Below are positions 49,361-57,711 of a stretch of DNA of 64,000 nucleotides, piece by piece. Location of the stretch: the NCBI GenBank assembly GCA_964408735.1, contig CAYPAX010000006.1:1-64000 (forward strand), in the 5' to 3' direction. Within the stretch, counting starts at the first letter, position 1, and each line of letters begins with the position of its first letter. The DNA comes from UBA7887 sp964408735 (GTDB lineage: Bacteria > Pseudomonadota > Alphaproteobacteria > UBA7887). The translations under genes and the position numbers were made by a program. The notes beneath the pieces are model-generated. The model was not told where the DNA came from. It did no database searches and saw only the letters and a program-made list of their open reading frames with translations.

Positions 49361-50349
49361 CTGGGTCGTGGCCACGTGTCGGTGTCGTTGGCGCCGGCTA
49401 TTGGGGCAAGAACCTGCTGCGAAATTTCGATACCCTCGGGGTGCTCGAATCGTTTTGCGAGACAGACGCCGGACTGCGCGCTGACCGCGCTGCGAATTAT
49501 GACGTGCCCGCCTATGCCAACCTTGACGCTCTGCTCGCTGACGAAAGCGTGACGGCAGTCGCCATTGCCACACCGGCGGCGACACATGGCGACCTGGCGC
49601 GGCAGGCGCTCGAGGCCGGTCGGCATGTCTTCGTCGAGAAACCCCTCTGCCTCGATCTCGCCGAGGCTGACGGGCTTGATGCCCTCGCCAGCGAGCGTGG
49701 CCTGACCGTAATGGTGGGGCATTTGTTGCTCTACCATCCAGCATTCGTGGCGCTGCGTGAGCTATTGCGGGAGGGCAGGTTGGGCAGGCTACGTTATGTC
49801 TATTCGACGCGCGCCAGCCTGGGTAAGATTCGGCGCGAAGAGAATGCCCTGTGGTCGTTCGCGCCCCATGACGTGTCGATGATCTTGCAGCTCACCGGGG
49901 CTTTGCCTGAGCGCGTCACTTGCTCGGGCGGTGCCTGGCTGCATCCGCCGGTGGCCGATACCTCACTCACGCATATGACATTTCCAGGCGGTCTCCAGGC
50001 GCATATCTTCGTTTCCTGGCTGCACCCCTATAAGGATCACAAGCTGGTGGTCGTCGGCGAGGATGCCATGGCGGTTTTCGACGACGTCGAGACCGGCGCA
50101 GGCAAGCTCCGCTACTATCGCCATCAGGTGGGCTGGAACGGCGATATCCCGGCCATCGACAAAGCCGACGCCGAGCCCATTCCCTATGGCAACGAGGAGC
50201 CTCTGGCACGGGAATGTGCGCATTTCCTCGACTGTGTGCGCGATGGCGCACGACCGCTGTCGGACGCCAGCGAGGGGCGCCGGGTGCTGTCCGTGCTTGA
50301 TGCCTGCGAGCGTGCCTTGGCCAGCGGCCAGGCGACCGCGCTGGCATGA
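49357..50349 (+). CDS. wbpB: Gfo/Idh/MocA oxidoreductase, WbpB/WlbA-like
   Basis: 330 residues, ATGA overlap. VGVVGAGYWGKNLLRNFDTL is the WbpB-type start. HVFVEKPLCLDLAEADGL carries the family Lys, and ENALWSFAPHDVSMILQLTG has the catalytic His region. WbpB oxidises UDP-GlcNAc-uronate at C3, before amination by WbpE and acetylation by WbpD. The next two genes encode exactly that acetyltransferase and aminotransferase in the known order, each joined by ATGA. The UDP-GlcNAc 6-dehydrogenase (WbpA) that supplies the uronate is not in the window. Confidence 0.82.
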   Translation: MTGSWPRVGVVGAGYWGKNLLRNFDTLGVLESFCETDAGLRADRAANYDVPAYANLDALLADESVTAVAIATPAATHGDLARQALEAGRHVFVEKPLCLDLAEADGLDALASERGLTVMVGHLLLYHPAFVALRELLREGRLGRLRYVYSTRASLGKIRREENALWSFAPHDVSMILQLTGALPERVTCSGGAWLHPPVADTSLTHMTFPGGLQAHIFVSWLHPYKDHKLVVVGEDAMAVFDDVETGAGKLRYYRHQVGWNGDIPAIDKADAEPIPYGNEEPLARECAHFLDCVRDGARPLSDASEGRRVLSVLDACERALASGQATALA

Positions 50350-50921
50350 GCACCTATGTGCACCCCACCGCGGTGGTCGATGATGGCGCCGAGATCGGGC
50401 CGGAGACCAAGGTCTGGCATTTCTGTCATGTCATGCCGGGCGCCCGCCTTGGCGCAGGCTGCGTGCTCGGCCAGAACGTGATGATCGGCCCCGGCGTCAG
50501 CCTGGGCAATGGCGTGAAGGTGCAGAACAACGTCTCGGTCTATGCCGGCGTAACGCTTGAGGACGATGTGTTTTGCGGCCCCTCCTGCGTCTTCACCAAC
50601 GTGCTGACGCCGCGCGCCTTTGTCGAGCGCAAGGATGAGTTCCTGCCGACGATGGTGCGCCGCGGCGCGACTATCGGCGCCAACGCCACCATCGTCTGCG
50701 GCGTCACCATCGGCGCCTATGCCATGGTCGGCGCCGGCGCAGTGGTCACTCATGATGTGCCGGATCATGCGCTCGTCGTGGGCAATCCCGCGCGCGTCAG
50801 AGGCTGGGTCAGCCGAACCGGCGAGCGCCTCGGCGCGACTCTCGTCTGCCCGCGCACCGGCGAGCGCTATCACGAGACCGTCGCCGGCTTGCGCCGTGTC
50901 GAAGAACAGGAGGGCACATGA
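50346..50921 (+). CDS. wbpD: Hexapeptide-repeat acetyltransferase, WbpD/WlbB-like
   Basis: 191 residues. A left-handed beta helix of hexapeptide repeats runs from VHPTAVVDDGAEIGPETKV through GCVLGQNVMIGPGVSLGNGV to IVCGVTIGAYAMVGAGAVVT. The ending (LVVGNPARVRGWVSRTGERL) is the WbpD/WlbB type. It should acetylate the 3-amino group of UDP-GlcNAc3N-uronate, as a trimer. The position between the WbpB-like and WbpE-like genes gives strong support. Confidence 0.82.
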   Translation: MSTYVHPTAVVDDGAEIGPETKVWHFCHVMPGARLGAGCVLGQNVMIGPGVSLGNGVKVQNNVSVYAGVTLEDDVFCGPSCVFTNVLTPRAFVERKDEFLPTMVRRGATIGANATIVCGVTIGAYAMVGAGAVVTHDVPDHALVVGNPARVRGWVSRTGERLGATLVCPRTGERYHETVAGLRRVEEQEGT

Positions 50922-52030
50922 GCCAGCCGATCCCCTTTGCCGATCTTGGCGCGCAGTACTTGCGTCTGAAGGCGGACATCGACGCTCGCATGGCGGCCGT
51001 GTTGGCCCATGGGCGCTTCATCAACGGCCCCGAGGTCGGCGAGTTCGAGGCGGCGCTCGCAGACTATGCCGGCGCCGGTCACGCGGTGGCCTGCGCAAGC
51101 GGTACCGATGCGCTCACCATCGCCCTGATGGCGACGGATATTGGTCCGGGCGATGAGGTCTATGTCCCCGCCTTCACCTTCACCGCGACGGCGGAGGTGG
51201 TGCTGCTGCTCGGTGCCCGCCCCGTCTTCGTCGATGTGGACGAGGCGAGCTATCTCATCGACCTCGACGATCTGAAGCGGCGCGTCGCGGCAAGCAGCGG
51301 ACGGCCGCGCGCGATCATTGCCGTCGATCTATTCGGTCAAGCCGCCGATTACCCCGCTCTTGCCGCGATTGCCGAGGCCCAAGACATGCTGCTGCTGGCC
51401 GATGCGGCGCAAAGCCTTGGCGGTGCCGCCGACAACGCGATGGTTGGCGCCTTGGCGCCGGCGACCGTGAGCAGCTTTTTTCCGGCCAAGCCGCTCGGCT
51501 GTTATGGCGACGGCGGTGCGCTGCTCACGAGCGACGATGCGGTTGCGGCGCAGTACCGCTCGATCCGCGCTCACGGCAAGGGCGAGGGCAAGTACGACAT
51601 CGTGCGCGTCGGCCTCAACAGCCGGCTCGATACCTTGCAGGCGGCGGTGCTGCTGGCCAAATTGCTCGTGCTCGACGACGAGGTGGCAGCGCGCGATGCG
51701 GTGGCCCTGCGTTACGATGCCGCCTTCGCTGGCAAGGTTGGTCTGCCGGCACGCCTTCCCGGCCGGCGCAGCGCCTGGGCGCAATACACCATCCGCGTCG
51801 ACAACCGCGACGCGGTGGCGGCGGCACTGAAGGAGCAGGGCATACCAACTTCTGTCTACTATCCTTTGCCCATGCACAGGCAACCGGCATATAGGGATTT
51901 TGGCGAGGGCCAGGGCTCATTGCCGGTCAGTGAATCTCTGAGCCAGCGCGTGCTCTCCTTGCCGATCCACGCTTATCTCGACGACGCTGCCATCGAGCGC
52001 ATCTGCCAAGGCGTGCTGGCGGCGGTGTGA
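50918..52030 (+). CDS. wbpE: DegT-type aminotransferase, WbpE/WlbC-like
   Basis: 370 residues, ATGA overlap. IPFADLGAQYLRLKADIDAR is the WbpE start; HGRFINGPEVGEFEAALADY and SGTDALTIALMA follow. PLP Lys191 is in SSFFPAKPLGCYGDGG and Asp162 in LLADAAQSLGG. It aminates the 3-keto uronate made by the WbpB-like enzyme. With those neighbours it predicts UDP-2,3-diacetamido-2,3-dideoxy-glucuronate. Its stop TGA overlaps the GTG of the next gene. Confidence 0.85.
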   Translation: MSQPIPFADLGAQYLRLKADIDARMAAVLAHGRFINGPEVGEFEAALADYAGAGHAVACASGTDALTIALMATDIGPGDEVYVPAFTFTATAEVVLLLGARPVFVDVDEASYLIDLDDLKRRVAASSGRPRAIIAVDLFGQAADYPALAAIAEAQDMLLLADAAQSLGGAADNAMVGALAPATVSSFFPAKPLGCYGDGGALLTSDDAVAAQYRSIRAHGKGEGKYDIVRVGLNSRLDTLQAAVLLAKLLVLDDEVAARDAVALRYDAAFAGKVGLPARLPGRRSAWAQYTIRVDNRDAVAAALKEQGIPTSVYYPLPMHRQPAYRDFGEGQGSLPVSESLSQRVLSLPIHAYLDDAAIERICQGVLAAV

Positions 52031-52476
52031 TCAATTTTACGACGCTTTCGAAGGGTTTGATCGAGGCACATCTGCCGGCGCTCATCGCGGTGGCGGCGGA
52101 TGTGCCCGGCGAGTACTGGGACGCTGAGCACTTTCTTGTCGATCTGCCGGAGAAATGGGCGCTCTCTTTCGTCGCGTTTAAAGGCCAGGGGAATCTGATC
52201 GGTTATGCGATCGCATCCCGTAAGGATCCACAAACCATTCACCTTCATCATTTCATGGTCACCCGAGATTGGCGCAGTCGGGGTGTGGGCGAGGAAATGA
52301 TGGGCGAATTGTTGAATCGCGTTGCCGACTATGGCGCTAGCCGACTTTCATTGAAGGCGGCCACACCACGTTCAGTGGCATTCTATCGGCGCAATGGTTT
52401 CGCCGAGATTGAACGCCAGGGCCGATACCGACTGCTGCGGCGAGAGGTGAAAGCCACCGCCGACCGTCGATGCTGA
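52027..52476 (+). CDS. GNAT acetyltransferase
   Basis: 149 residues from GTG 52027 (GTGA overlap). A simple GNAT fold: HLHHFMVTRDWRSRGVGEEM holds the R-x-x-G-V-G acetyl-CoA loop, and SVAFYRRNGFAEIERQGRY the C-terminal strand and Tyr. Sugar, amino acid and protein substrates are all possible. It is placed between the uronate trio and a WbqC-like gene, so an amino-sugar substrate is likely. Confidence 0.72.
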   Translation: MINFTTLSKGLIEAHLPALIAVAADVPGEYWDAEHFLVDLPEKWALSFVAFKGQGNLIGYAIASRKDPQTIHLHHFMVTRDWRSRGVGEEMMGELLNRVADYGASRLSLKAATPRSVAFYRRNGFAEIERQGRYRLLRREVKATADRRC

Positions 52477-53153
52477 CCGCCATACACCAGCCCAACTATC
52501 TGCCCTGGCTTGGATATTTCCACAAGATTGCGCGCGCCGACCGCTTCGTCTTCCTGGAGCAGGCGCAATATTCCAAGGGCAGCTACAGCAATCGTGTGCG
52601 CATTCTCGACAGTGGCCGAGCCGGTTGGTTGAGCCAGCCGGTGCGCCATGCCTTCGGGCAGACCATCGCGGATGTCGGGTTCGCCGACGACGCCTGGGCC
52701 GATAAGCATCTCTCTCGGCTGCGCAACGCCTATAGCGGTTGCGCCGCCTTCACCGAGATCTGGCCGGAGCTGACGGAAATCTACCGGGCCATGCCGGTCG
52801 AGTCTTTGGCCGTGGCCAATCGTCACCTGGTGACGGCGCTTGCCGGCCGCCTCGGCCTGGAGAGCGAATTCATGACAGACGGCGAGCTTGGCGGCAGCGA
52901 TCTCGCCGGTGACGATCGCCTGATCGCACTGCTGCGGGCCTGTGGCGACAACGTCAGCTATCTCTCGGGCTCGGGCGGACGCAAGTACCAGGACGAGGCC
53001 AAGTTCGCCGAGGCCGGCATATCCCTGGTCTATGCGGGCTGCGACAGCCCGACCTATGATCAGGGCACGGACGAATTCATTGCCGGACTCAGCATCGTCG
53101 ATGCCCTGTTCCGGATCGGCTGGGACGAGACCGCCCGGCTCGTCCTGGCATGA
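52470..53153 (+). CDS. WbqC-family protein
   Basis: 227 residues. AIHQPNYLPWLGYFHKIARA is the WbqC start, and later LSGSGGRKYQDEAKFAEAGI and YDQGTDEFIAGLSIVDALF are also standard. WbqC-like proteins are common in O-antigen and sugar loci, often with aminotransferase genes, and their reaction is poorly known; an N-acyl or amino-acid transfer role has been suggested. It overlaps the GNAT gene at its start and the GT4 gene by ATGA at its end. Confidence 0.78.
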   Translation: MLTAIHQPNYLPWLGYFHKIARADRFVFLEQAQYSKGSYSNRVRILDSGRAGWLSQPVRHAFGQTIADVGFADDAWADKHLSRLRNAYSGCAAFTEIWPELTEIYRAMPVESLAVANRHLVTALAGRLGLESEFMTDGELGGSDLAGDDRLIALLRACGDNVSYLSGSGGRKYQDEAKFAEAGISLVYAGCDSPTYDQGTDEFIAGLSIVDALFRIGWDETARLVLA

Positions 53154-54316
53154 CGCCCCTGCGCGTTCTCTGCCTCGATATCGAAGGAGGCTACGGCGGC
53201 TCCTCGCGCAGCCTCTACGAAAGCCTGCGGCACATGGACCGCGAGGCTGTGTCGCCCGAGGTCTGGTGCTTCCGCGAGGGGCCGATCCAGGCGCGCTACG
53301 AGGCGCTCGGCATTCGCTGCCGGGTCACCGGGCCGTTGCCGCGTTATAGCGCCTTGCCGCGCCCCTCGCGCAATCTCTTGGCGATAGGACGGACACAAGT
53401 TGCCATGCGGCGTGCGCGATCCATGCTCGGCGAGCTTGAAGGTGCCACGCAGCGTTTCGACGTGATCCATCACAATCACGAATCGCTCTGTCTGGTGGCA
53501 GCAAGGCTGCGGCGGCGAAGTCGTCTGCGCCAGGTCATGCATTTGCGCACGAATGTCGCGCCGAGCCTCTTCGCCCGCTGGCAGGCACGAACGATCGCTC
53601 GCGCGGCAGACCATGCGGTCTTCATCACCGAGAACGAGCGCGACAGCTGGCACGGCCATGGCTTGGCGGTGCCGCGAGAGTCCGTGCTCTACAACATTGC
53701 GCGCCTGCCCGGGGAGCGCGCCTCGCCCGATCCCCGGATTCCACAGGATTTCCGTACCCGTGTTGCCTGCATAAGCAACTATGCCTGGGTCCGCGGCATT
53801 GATCGCCTGGTCGACGTGGCCGGCGCCCTGCGCCGGCGCGGCCGCTACGACGTGCTCTTCGTTCTCGCCGGCGGCATGCGGTTGCGCGGCAGCCTGCCGG
53901 GCGAGCTCGGGCGTTTTACGACCCTTCAAGACTACGCAGCGGCGCGTGGCGTGGCTGATGCCTTTTTGTTTCTCGGTCATGTGGCGAAGCCCGAGGAAGT
54001 CTTGCGTGCCTGCCACATCACGGCCAGGCCCAGTCGCGAGGACAATCCCTGGGGGCGGGAGACGCTCGAATCCCTGGCCCTTGGCCGCCCAGTCGTGGCG
54101 ACGGGCAGCTACGACCGTTTCGTCGAGGACGGCGTTACGGGCAGCCTGCTGCCAGCTTACGATGTGGACGCCTTTGCCGACGCAATTCTGCGCCTGGCCG
54201 ACGATGCTGCGTTGAGGGACAGGCTTGGTAAAGCGGCGCAGACGCGGATCGCGGATCTCTGCGACGGCCGGGCGCGTGCCGCTGATCTGCTCGCCATATG
54301 GCAAGGTGTTAGGTGA
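53150..54316 (+). CDS. GT4-family glycosyltransferase
   Basis: 388 residues. The start VLCLDIEGGYGGSSRSLYES has the G-G loop of GT4 enzymes. The second domain has NYAWVRGIDRLVDVAGAL, FLFLGHVAKPEEVLRACH and a donor-site region SREDNPWGRETLESLALGRP with an E-x7-E-like pair. It is the last gene of the 45.6-kb plus-strand run and ends 2 bases before the convergent regulator stop. No terminator with a T-run is seen between them. It may be the last transferase of the glycan repeat. Confidence 0.8.
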   Translation: MTPLRVLCLDIEGGYGGSSRSLYESLRHMDREAVSPEVWCFREGPIQARYEALGIRCRVTGPLPRYSALPRPSRNLLAIGRTQVAMRRARSMLGELEGATQRFDVIHHNHESLCLVAARLRRRSRLRQVMHLRTNVAPSLFARWQARTIARAADHAVFITENERDSWHGHGLAVPRESVLYNIARLPGERASPDPRIPQDFRTRVACISNYAWVRGIDRLVDVAGALRRRGRYDVLFVLAGGMRLRGSLPGELGRFTTLQDYAAARGVADAFLFLGHVAKPEEVLRACHITARPSREDNPWGRETLESLALGRPVVATGSYDRFVEDGVTGSLLPAYDVDAFADAILRLADDAALRDRLGKAAQTRIADLCDGRARAADLLAIWQGVR

Positions 54317-54318
54317 TG

Positions 54319-54942
54319 TCAGTGGTCGGCAGGCATCTTTGGTCGGGCGATGATCGAGCGCAGAATATCCGGATAGGTCACTGGCACATCACCCGCGGCG
54401 GCAAGGGCGGCCTGGTGCAATGCTGGCGCATCAAGCGTGGTCGCGATTACCCAGCTGTCCGCTCCCGGGGGTGTGCCGTCGAGCGCTTTCACCCCAGCCA
54501 CTTCCGCCGATTTGCCATCGCCACGCAGAATTCCCACCGGGGTCAGGCGCGTATCGAGCGCGCAGAGCACGGCGATCTCGGTCAGCTCGCCGCTGCCGCA
54601 AAGGATTATGCGCGTCGCACCGTTCGCCTCAAGCTCCCCGTACAGCCGGTCGAAGCTTTGCCGCGCCCTGCGGAAAAATTTGAGCGAGTCGCTGAAATAC
54701 TCCGCCGCCAGCCTTGCTTTCTCGGAAAAGCCCGTCGGCGTCAGATAATAGCGGTAGCGTCGGGCCGGGACCTGGCGCACCTTGATCCAGCCTTTCTTCA
54801 TACAGCGCTTGACATAGGCATTGGTCATGCCGAGCGCGATGCCGAGCTCCTTGGAGAGGTCACGCTGGTTGACCTCGGCCGAATCGTCGATGCGCTCAAG
54901 GATGTCGCGAATGATGGCGTCGTCGCGCGCTTGCCGATCCAT
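54319..54942 (-). CDS. Winged-helix regulator with C-terminal Rossmann-like domain
   Basis: 207 residues. Residues ~8-75 form a winged helix: VNQRDLSKELGIALGMTNAY as the recognition part, MKKGWIKVRQVPARRYRYYL as the wing, then LTPTGFSEKARLAAEYF. This resembles the EPS-associated MarR-like regulators of glycan loci. From ~110 comes TRIILCGSGELTEIAVLCAL, a Rossmann-like ligand-binding part with G-x-G. It might sense a nucleotide such as APS, PAPS or a nucleotide sugar (inference). It is divergent from cysD, with a GTTCA-N5-TGAAC box in between, so it probably controls itself, cysD and the 4.7-kb operon. Confidence 0.75.
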   Translation of the reverse strand: MDRQARDDAIIRDILERIDDSAEVNQRDLSKELGIALGMTNAYVKRCMKKGWIKVRQVPARRYRYYLTPTGFSEKARLAAEYFSDSLKFFRRARQSFDRLYGELEANGATRIILCGSGELTEIAVLCALDTRLTPVGILRGDGKSAEVAGVKALDGTPPGADSWVIATTLDAPALHQAALAAAGDVPVTYPDILRSIIARPKMPADH

Positions 54943-54979
54943 TGCTGCACCTTCCCGCAGGCTACCCAGAATAACTAAT

Positions 54980-54994
54980 GTTCATTTTTTGAAC
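54980..54994. promoter_or_regulatory. Operator-like palindrome GTTCA-N5-TGAAC, copy 3
   Basis: GTTCATTTTTTGAAC lies in the 92-base gap between the regulator (ATG ends 54942) and cysD (ATG 55035), near its middle. On the minus strand it falls between TTGCAC and ACATTA, 17 bases apart, a possible promoter for the regulator. This is the same layout as the box inside the spacer at 4747-4775. The half-sites match the two boxes there exactly, and the N5 differs. A 92-base region with this element strongly suggests local regulation. Confidence 0.55.
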
Positions 54995-55034
54995 AAATGT
55001 GCAAGTATGAAATGGACAACACTGGACCGGCATC

Positions 55035-55832
55035 ATGACCACAGAGCTCGACCGGCTGGAAAGCCGCAGCATCTACATCCTGCGCGAGGCGTTCAACCGC
55101 ATCGACCGGCTGGCCATGCTGTGGTCGCTGGGCAAGGACTCGAACGTCATGCTGTGGCTCGCGCGCAAGGCCTTCTTCGGCCGCGTGCCGTTCCCCGTGG
55201 TACATGTGGACACGGGCAAGAAGTTCGCGGAGATGTACGAGTTCCGCAAGCGTTACGCCGGCGAATGGAATTTGGACCTAATCGTGCGCGATTGCCCGTC
55301 GATCGCGGCGGTGGACCAGAGCCTGCCGCCCGCCGCCCGCTCGGCGGCGCGCAAGACCGAGGGCCTCAAGGCGGTGGTCGCCGAGTTGGGCTATACGGGC
55401 CTGATCGCCGGCATCCGCCGCGACGAGGAAGGCACCCGCGCCAAGGAGCGCGTCTTCTCGCCCCGCGGCATCGGCTCGGCCTGGGACGTGCGCAACCAGC
55501 CGCCGGAATTCTGGGACCAGTACAACACGGTCTTCCCGCCCGGCACGCACTTGCGCATCCACCCGCTGCTGCACTGGACGGAGGTCGATATCTGGCGCTA
55601 TGTGGAGCGCGAGGGCATTCCCGTGGTCGATCTCTATTTTGCCAAGGATGGCAAGCGCTACCGATCGCTGGGCGACGAGGACATCACCAACCCGGTGTCG
55701 AGCGACGCGGCCAGCGTTGCCGAGATTATCGCCGAGCTTGAGACGACGCGGGTCTCCGAGCGCTCGGGCCGGGCCATGGATCACGAGGCGGAGGACTCTT
55801 TCGAGCGCCTGCGCGCCGACGGATATTTGTGA
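55035..55832 (+). CDS. cysD: Sulfate adenylyltransferase subunit 2
   Basis: 265 residues. The PP-loop is AMLWSLGKDSNVMLWLARK (S-x-G-K-D-S). VVHVDTGKKFAEMYEFR, IAGIRRDEEGTRAKERV and HPLLHWTEVDIWRYVERE follow, all CysD hallmarks. It works with the CysN GTPase to make APS. Length is a little below the usual ~300. It overlaps cysNC as GTGA and is preceded by the operator-like box. Confidence 0.9.
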   Translation: MTTELDRLESRSIYILREAFNRIDRLAMLWSLGKDSNVMLWLARKAFFGRVPFPVVHVDTGKKFAEMYEFRKRYAGEWNLDLIVRDCPSIAAVDQSLPPAARSAARKTEGLKAVVAELGYTGLIAGIRRDEEGTRAKERVFSPRGIGSAWDVRNQPPEFWDQYNTVFPPGTHLRIHPLLHWTEVDIWRYVEREGIPVVDLYFAKDGKRYRSLGDEDITNPVSSDAASVAEIIAELETTRVSERSGRAMDHEAEDSFERLRADGYL

Positions 55833-57709
55833 GCATGAACACCAGAGAGCGCCTGCCGATCGTCATCGTCGGCCATGTTGACCACGGCAAGTCGACCCTT
55901 GTCGGGCGCCTGTTTCATGACACCGGCTCGCTGCCGGAGGGCCGCTACGAGGCCATTCGCGAGATGTGCCTGCGCCGCGGCATGCCGTTCGAATGGGCCT
56001 TTCTCACCGATGCCCTGCAGGGCGAGCGCGACCAGGCCGTGACCATCGATACGGCGCATGTCTGGTTCAAGACCGACAAGCGCGACTATGTGCTGATCGA
56101 CGCGCCGGGGCACAAGGAGTTCCTGCGCAACATGGTCACGGGCGCCGCGCAGGCGGACGCGGCGCTCCTGCTGGTCGATGCGGAGGAAGGCGTGCGCGAG
56201 CAGTCGCGGCGCCACGGCACACTGCTGCAATTGCTCGGCATTTCCCAGGTCATGGTGCTGATCAACAAGATCGACCGCATCGGCCACGCGCGGGAGCGTA
56301 TCGTTGCGGTGGAGCAAGAGATTCTGGCCTATCTCAGCGAGCTTGGCGTGGTGCCGCGCTTTGTCATTCCCGTCTCGGCCCGCGACGGTGACAATGTCGC
56401 CGAGCGCTCCGGCCATACCGCCTGGTATGACGGGCCGACTGTGCTCGAAGCGCTCGACCACTTCGAGCCGGCGCCCGAGACCACCGATCTGCCGCTGCGC
56501 CTGCCCATCCAGGATATCTACAAATTCGATGAACGGCGCATCCTCGCCGGGCGCCTCGAGACCGGCGTGCTGCGCAAGGGCGACCGGGTGCTGTTCTCGC
56601 CCTCGAACAAGACCGCCCATGTGGCGAGCATCGAGGCCTGGGCAGCGCAGCCGCCGCTGGAGGCTCATGCGGGCGACAGCATCGGCATCACCCTCGATGA
56701 GCCGCTTTTCGTCGAGCGCGGCGAGGTCATCAGCCATCTCGATGCGCCGCCGCTCGAAAGCGACGTCTTCCGCGGCCGCCTGTTCTGGCTCGATTCCAAG
56801 CCGCTGGGCGTCGGCTCCCACTACACCATGAAGCTGAATACCAGCGAGGTCGGCGTCACCGTGCAATCGGTCGAGCGCGTTATCGACGCCAGCGACCTTT
56901 CCACCGCCGCTTCTGGCAGCGTGCCGGAAAACGCGGTCGCCGAGGTGGTGATGCGGGCCGACCGTCTGCTGGCGCTCGACTCTCACAGCCGCAGCGGGCC
57001 GACCGGGCGCTTTGTCCTGGTCGACGATTGGCGCATCGCCGGTGGCGGCATCATCAGCATGGACGGCTACCCCGACCAGCGGGCGCTGGTCGGGGTCAAG
57101 TCGACCAATATCACCGCTGTCGGCCACACGGTGGCGCCGGACGAGCGCGTGGCGCGCAATCGTCACGAAGGCGGCGTGATCTGGCTCACAGGCCTCTCGG
57201 GCTCGGGCAAGTCGACCCTGGCGCAGGCTTGCGAGCGCGAGCTGTTCCAGCGCGGCTACCAGGTCTATGTGCTCGATGGCGACAATGTGCGCGCCGGGCT
57301 CAACGCCAATCTGGGTTTTTCGCCCGAAGACCGGGCCGAGAACATCCGCCGCGTCGGCGAGGCGGCGGCGCTGTTCGCCGATGCTGGCATGCTGGTCATC
57401 ACCGCCTTCATCTCGCCCTACGTCGCCGACCGCACCCGGGCGCGTGCCGCGGCCAAGCGCCTGGCCGGCGAGGGCGCCTTCCAAGAAGTCTTCGTCAAGG
57501 CCGATCTGGCAACCTGCGAAGAGCGTGATCCGAAGGGCCTCTACGCCCGTGCTCGGTCCGGCGAGATTGCCGAGTTTACGGGCGTCTCGGCACCATACGA
57601 ACCGCCCGACGCGCCCGATCTGGTCGTCGATACGGCAGCGGGCGATATTTCGGCCTGCGTGGCGGCGTTGCTCGAGCACGTCGACCGTACCTTCTCACAT
57701 CGGAGTTGA
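55829..57709 (+). CDS. cysN: Bifunctional sulfate adenylyltransferase subunit 1/APS kinase
   Basis: 626 residues from GTG 55829; ATG 55835 is possible. The GTPase domain has VIVGHVDHGKSTLVGRL, the switch region DAPGHKEFLRNM and the NKID box. Two beta-barrel domains follow. From ~450 the APS kinase domain has WLTGLSGSGKSTLAQA, YVLDGDNVRAGLNANLGF, RAENIRRVGEAAALFADAG and DPKGLYARAR. It forms APS with CysD, driven by GTP hydrolysis, then phosphorylates it to PAPS. Fused CysNC is common in proteobacteria. The kinase half has the full R-x-E-N-I-R-R motif that the CysC-like protein at 5315 lacks. Confidence 0.9.
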   Translation: MSMNTRERLPIVIVGHVDHGKSTLVGRLFHDTGSLPEGRYEAIREMCLRRGMPFEWAFLTDALQGERDQAVTIDTAHVWFKTDKRDYVLIDAPGHKEFLRNMVTGAAQADAALLLVDAEEGVREQSRRHGTLLQLLGISQVMVLINKIDRIGHARERIVAVEQEILAYLSELGVVPRFVIPVSARDGDNVAERSGHTAWYDGPTVLEALDHFEPAPETTDLPLRLPIQDIYKFDERRILAGRLETGVLRKGDRVLFSPSNKTAHVASIEAWAAQPPLEAHAGDSIGITLDEPLFVERGEVISHLDAPPLESDVFRGRLFWLDSKPLGVGSHYTMKLNTSEVGVTVQSVERVIDASDLSTAASGSVPENAVAEVVMRADRLLALDSHSRSGPTGRFVLVDDWRIAGGGIISMDGYPDQRALVGVKSTNITAVGHTVAPDERVARNRHEGGVIWLTGLSGSGKSTLAQACERELFQRGYQVYVLDGDNVRAGLNANLGFSPEDRAENIRRVGEAAALFADAGMLVITAFISPYVADRTRARAAAKRLAGEGAFQEVFVKADLATCEERDPKGLYARARSGEIAEFTGVSAPYEPPDAPDLVVDTAAGDISACVAALLEHVDRTFSHRS

Positions 57710-57711
57710 GC

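Noticed and set aside
55035..55832. PAPS reductase (CysH) instead of CysD
   Set aside because: The C-terminal ECGLHxG motif of CysH is absent, and the R-R-D-E-E-G-T-R-A-K-E-R motif is CysD-type.
55781..57679. 632-codon minus-strand ORF opposite cysNC
   Set aside because: Mirror of the codon bias of cysNC; the plus strand carries all GTPase and kinase motifs.
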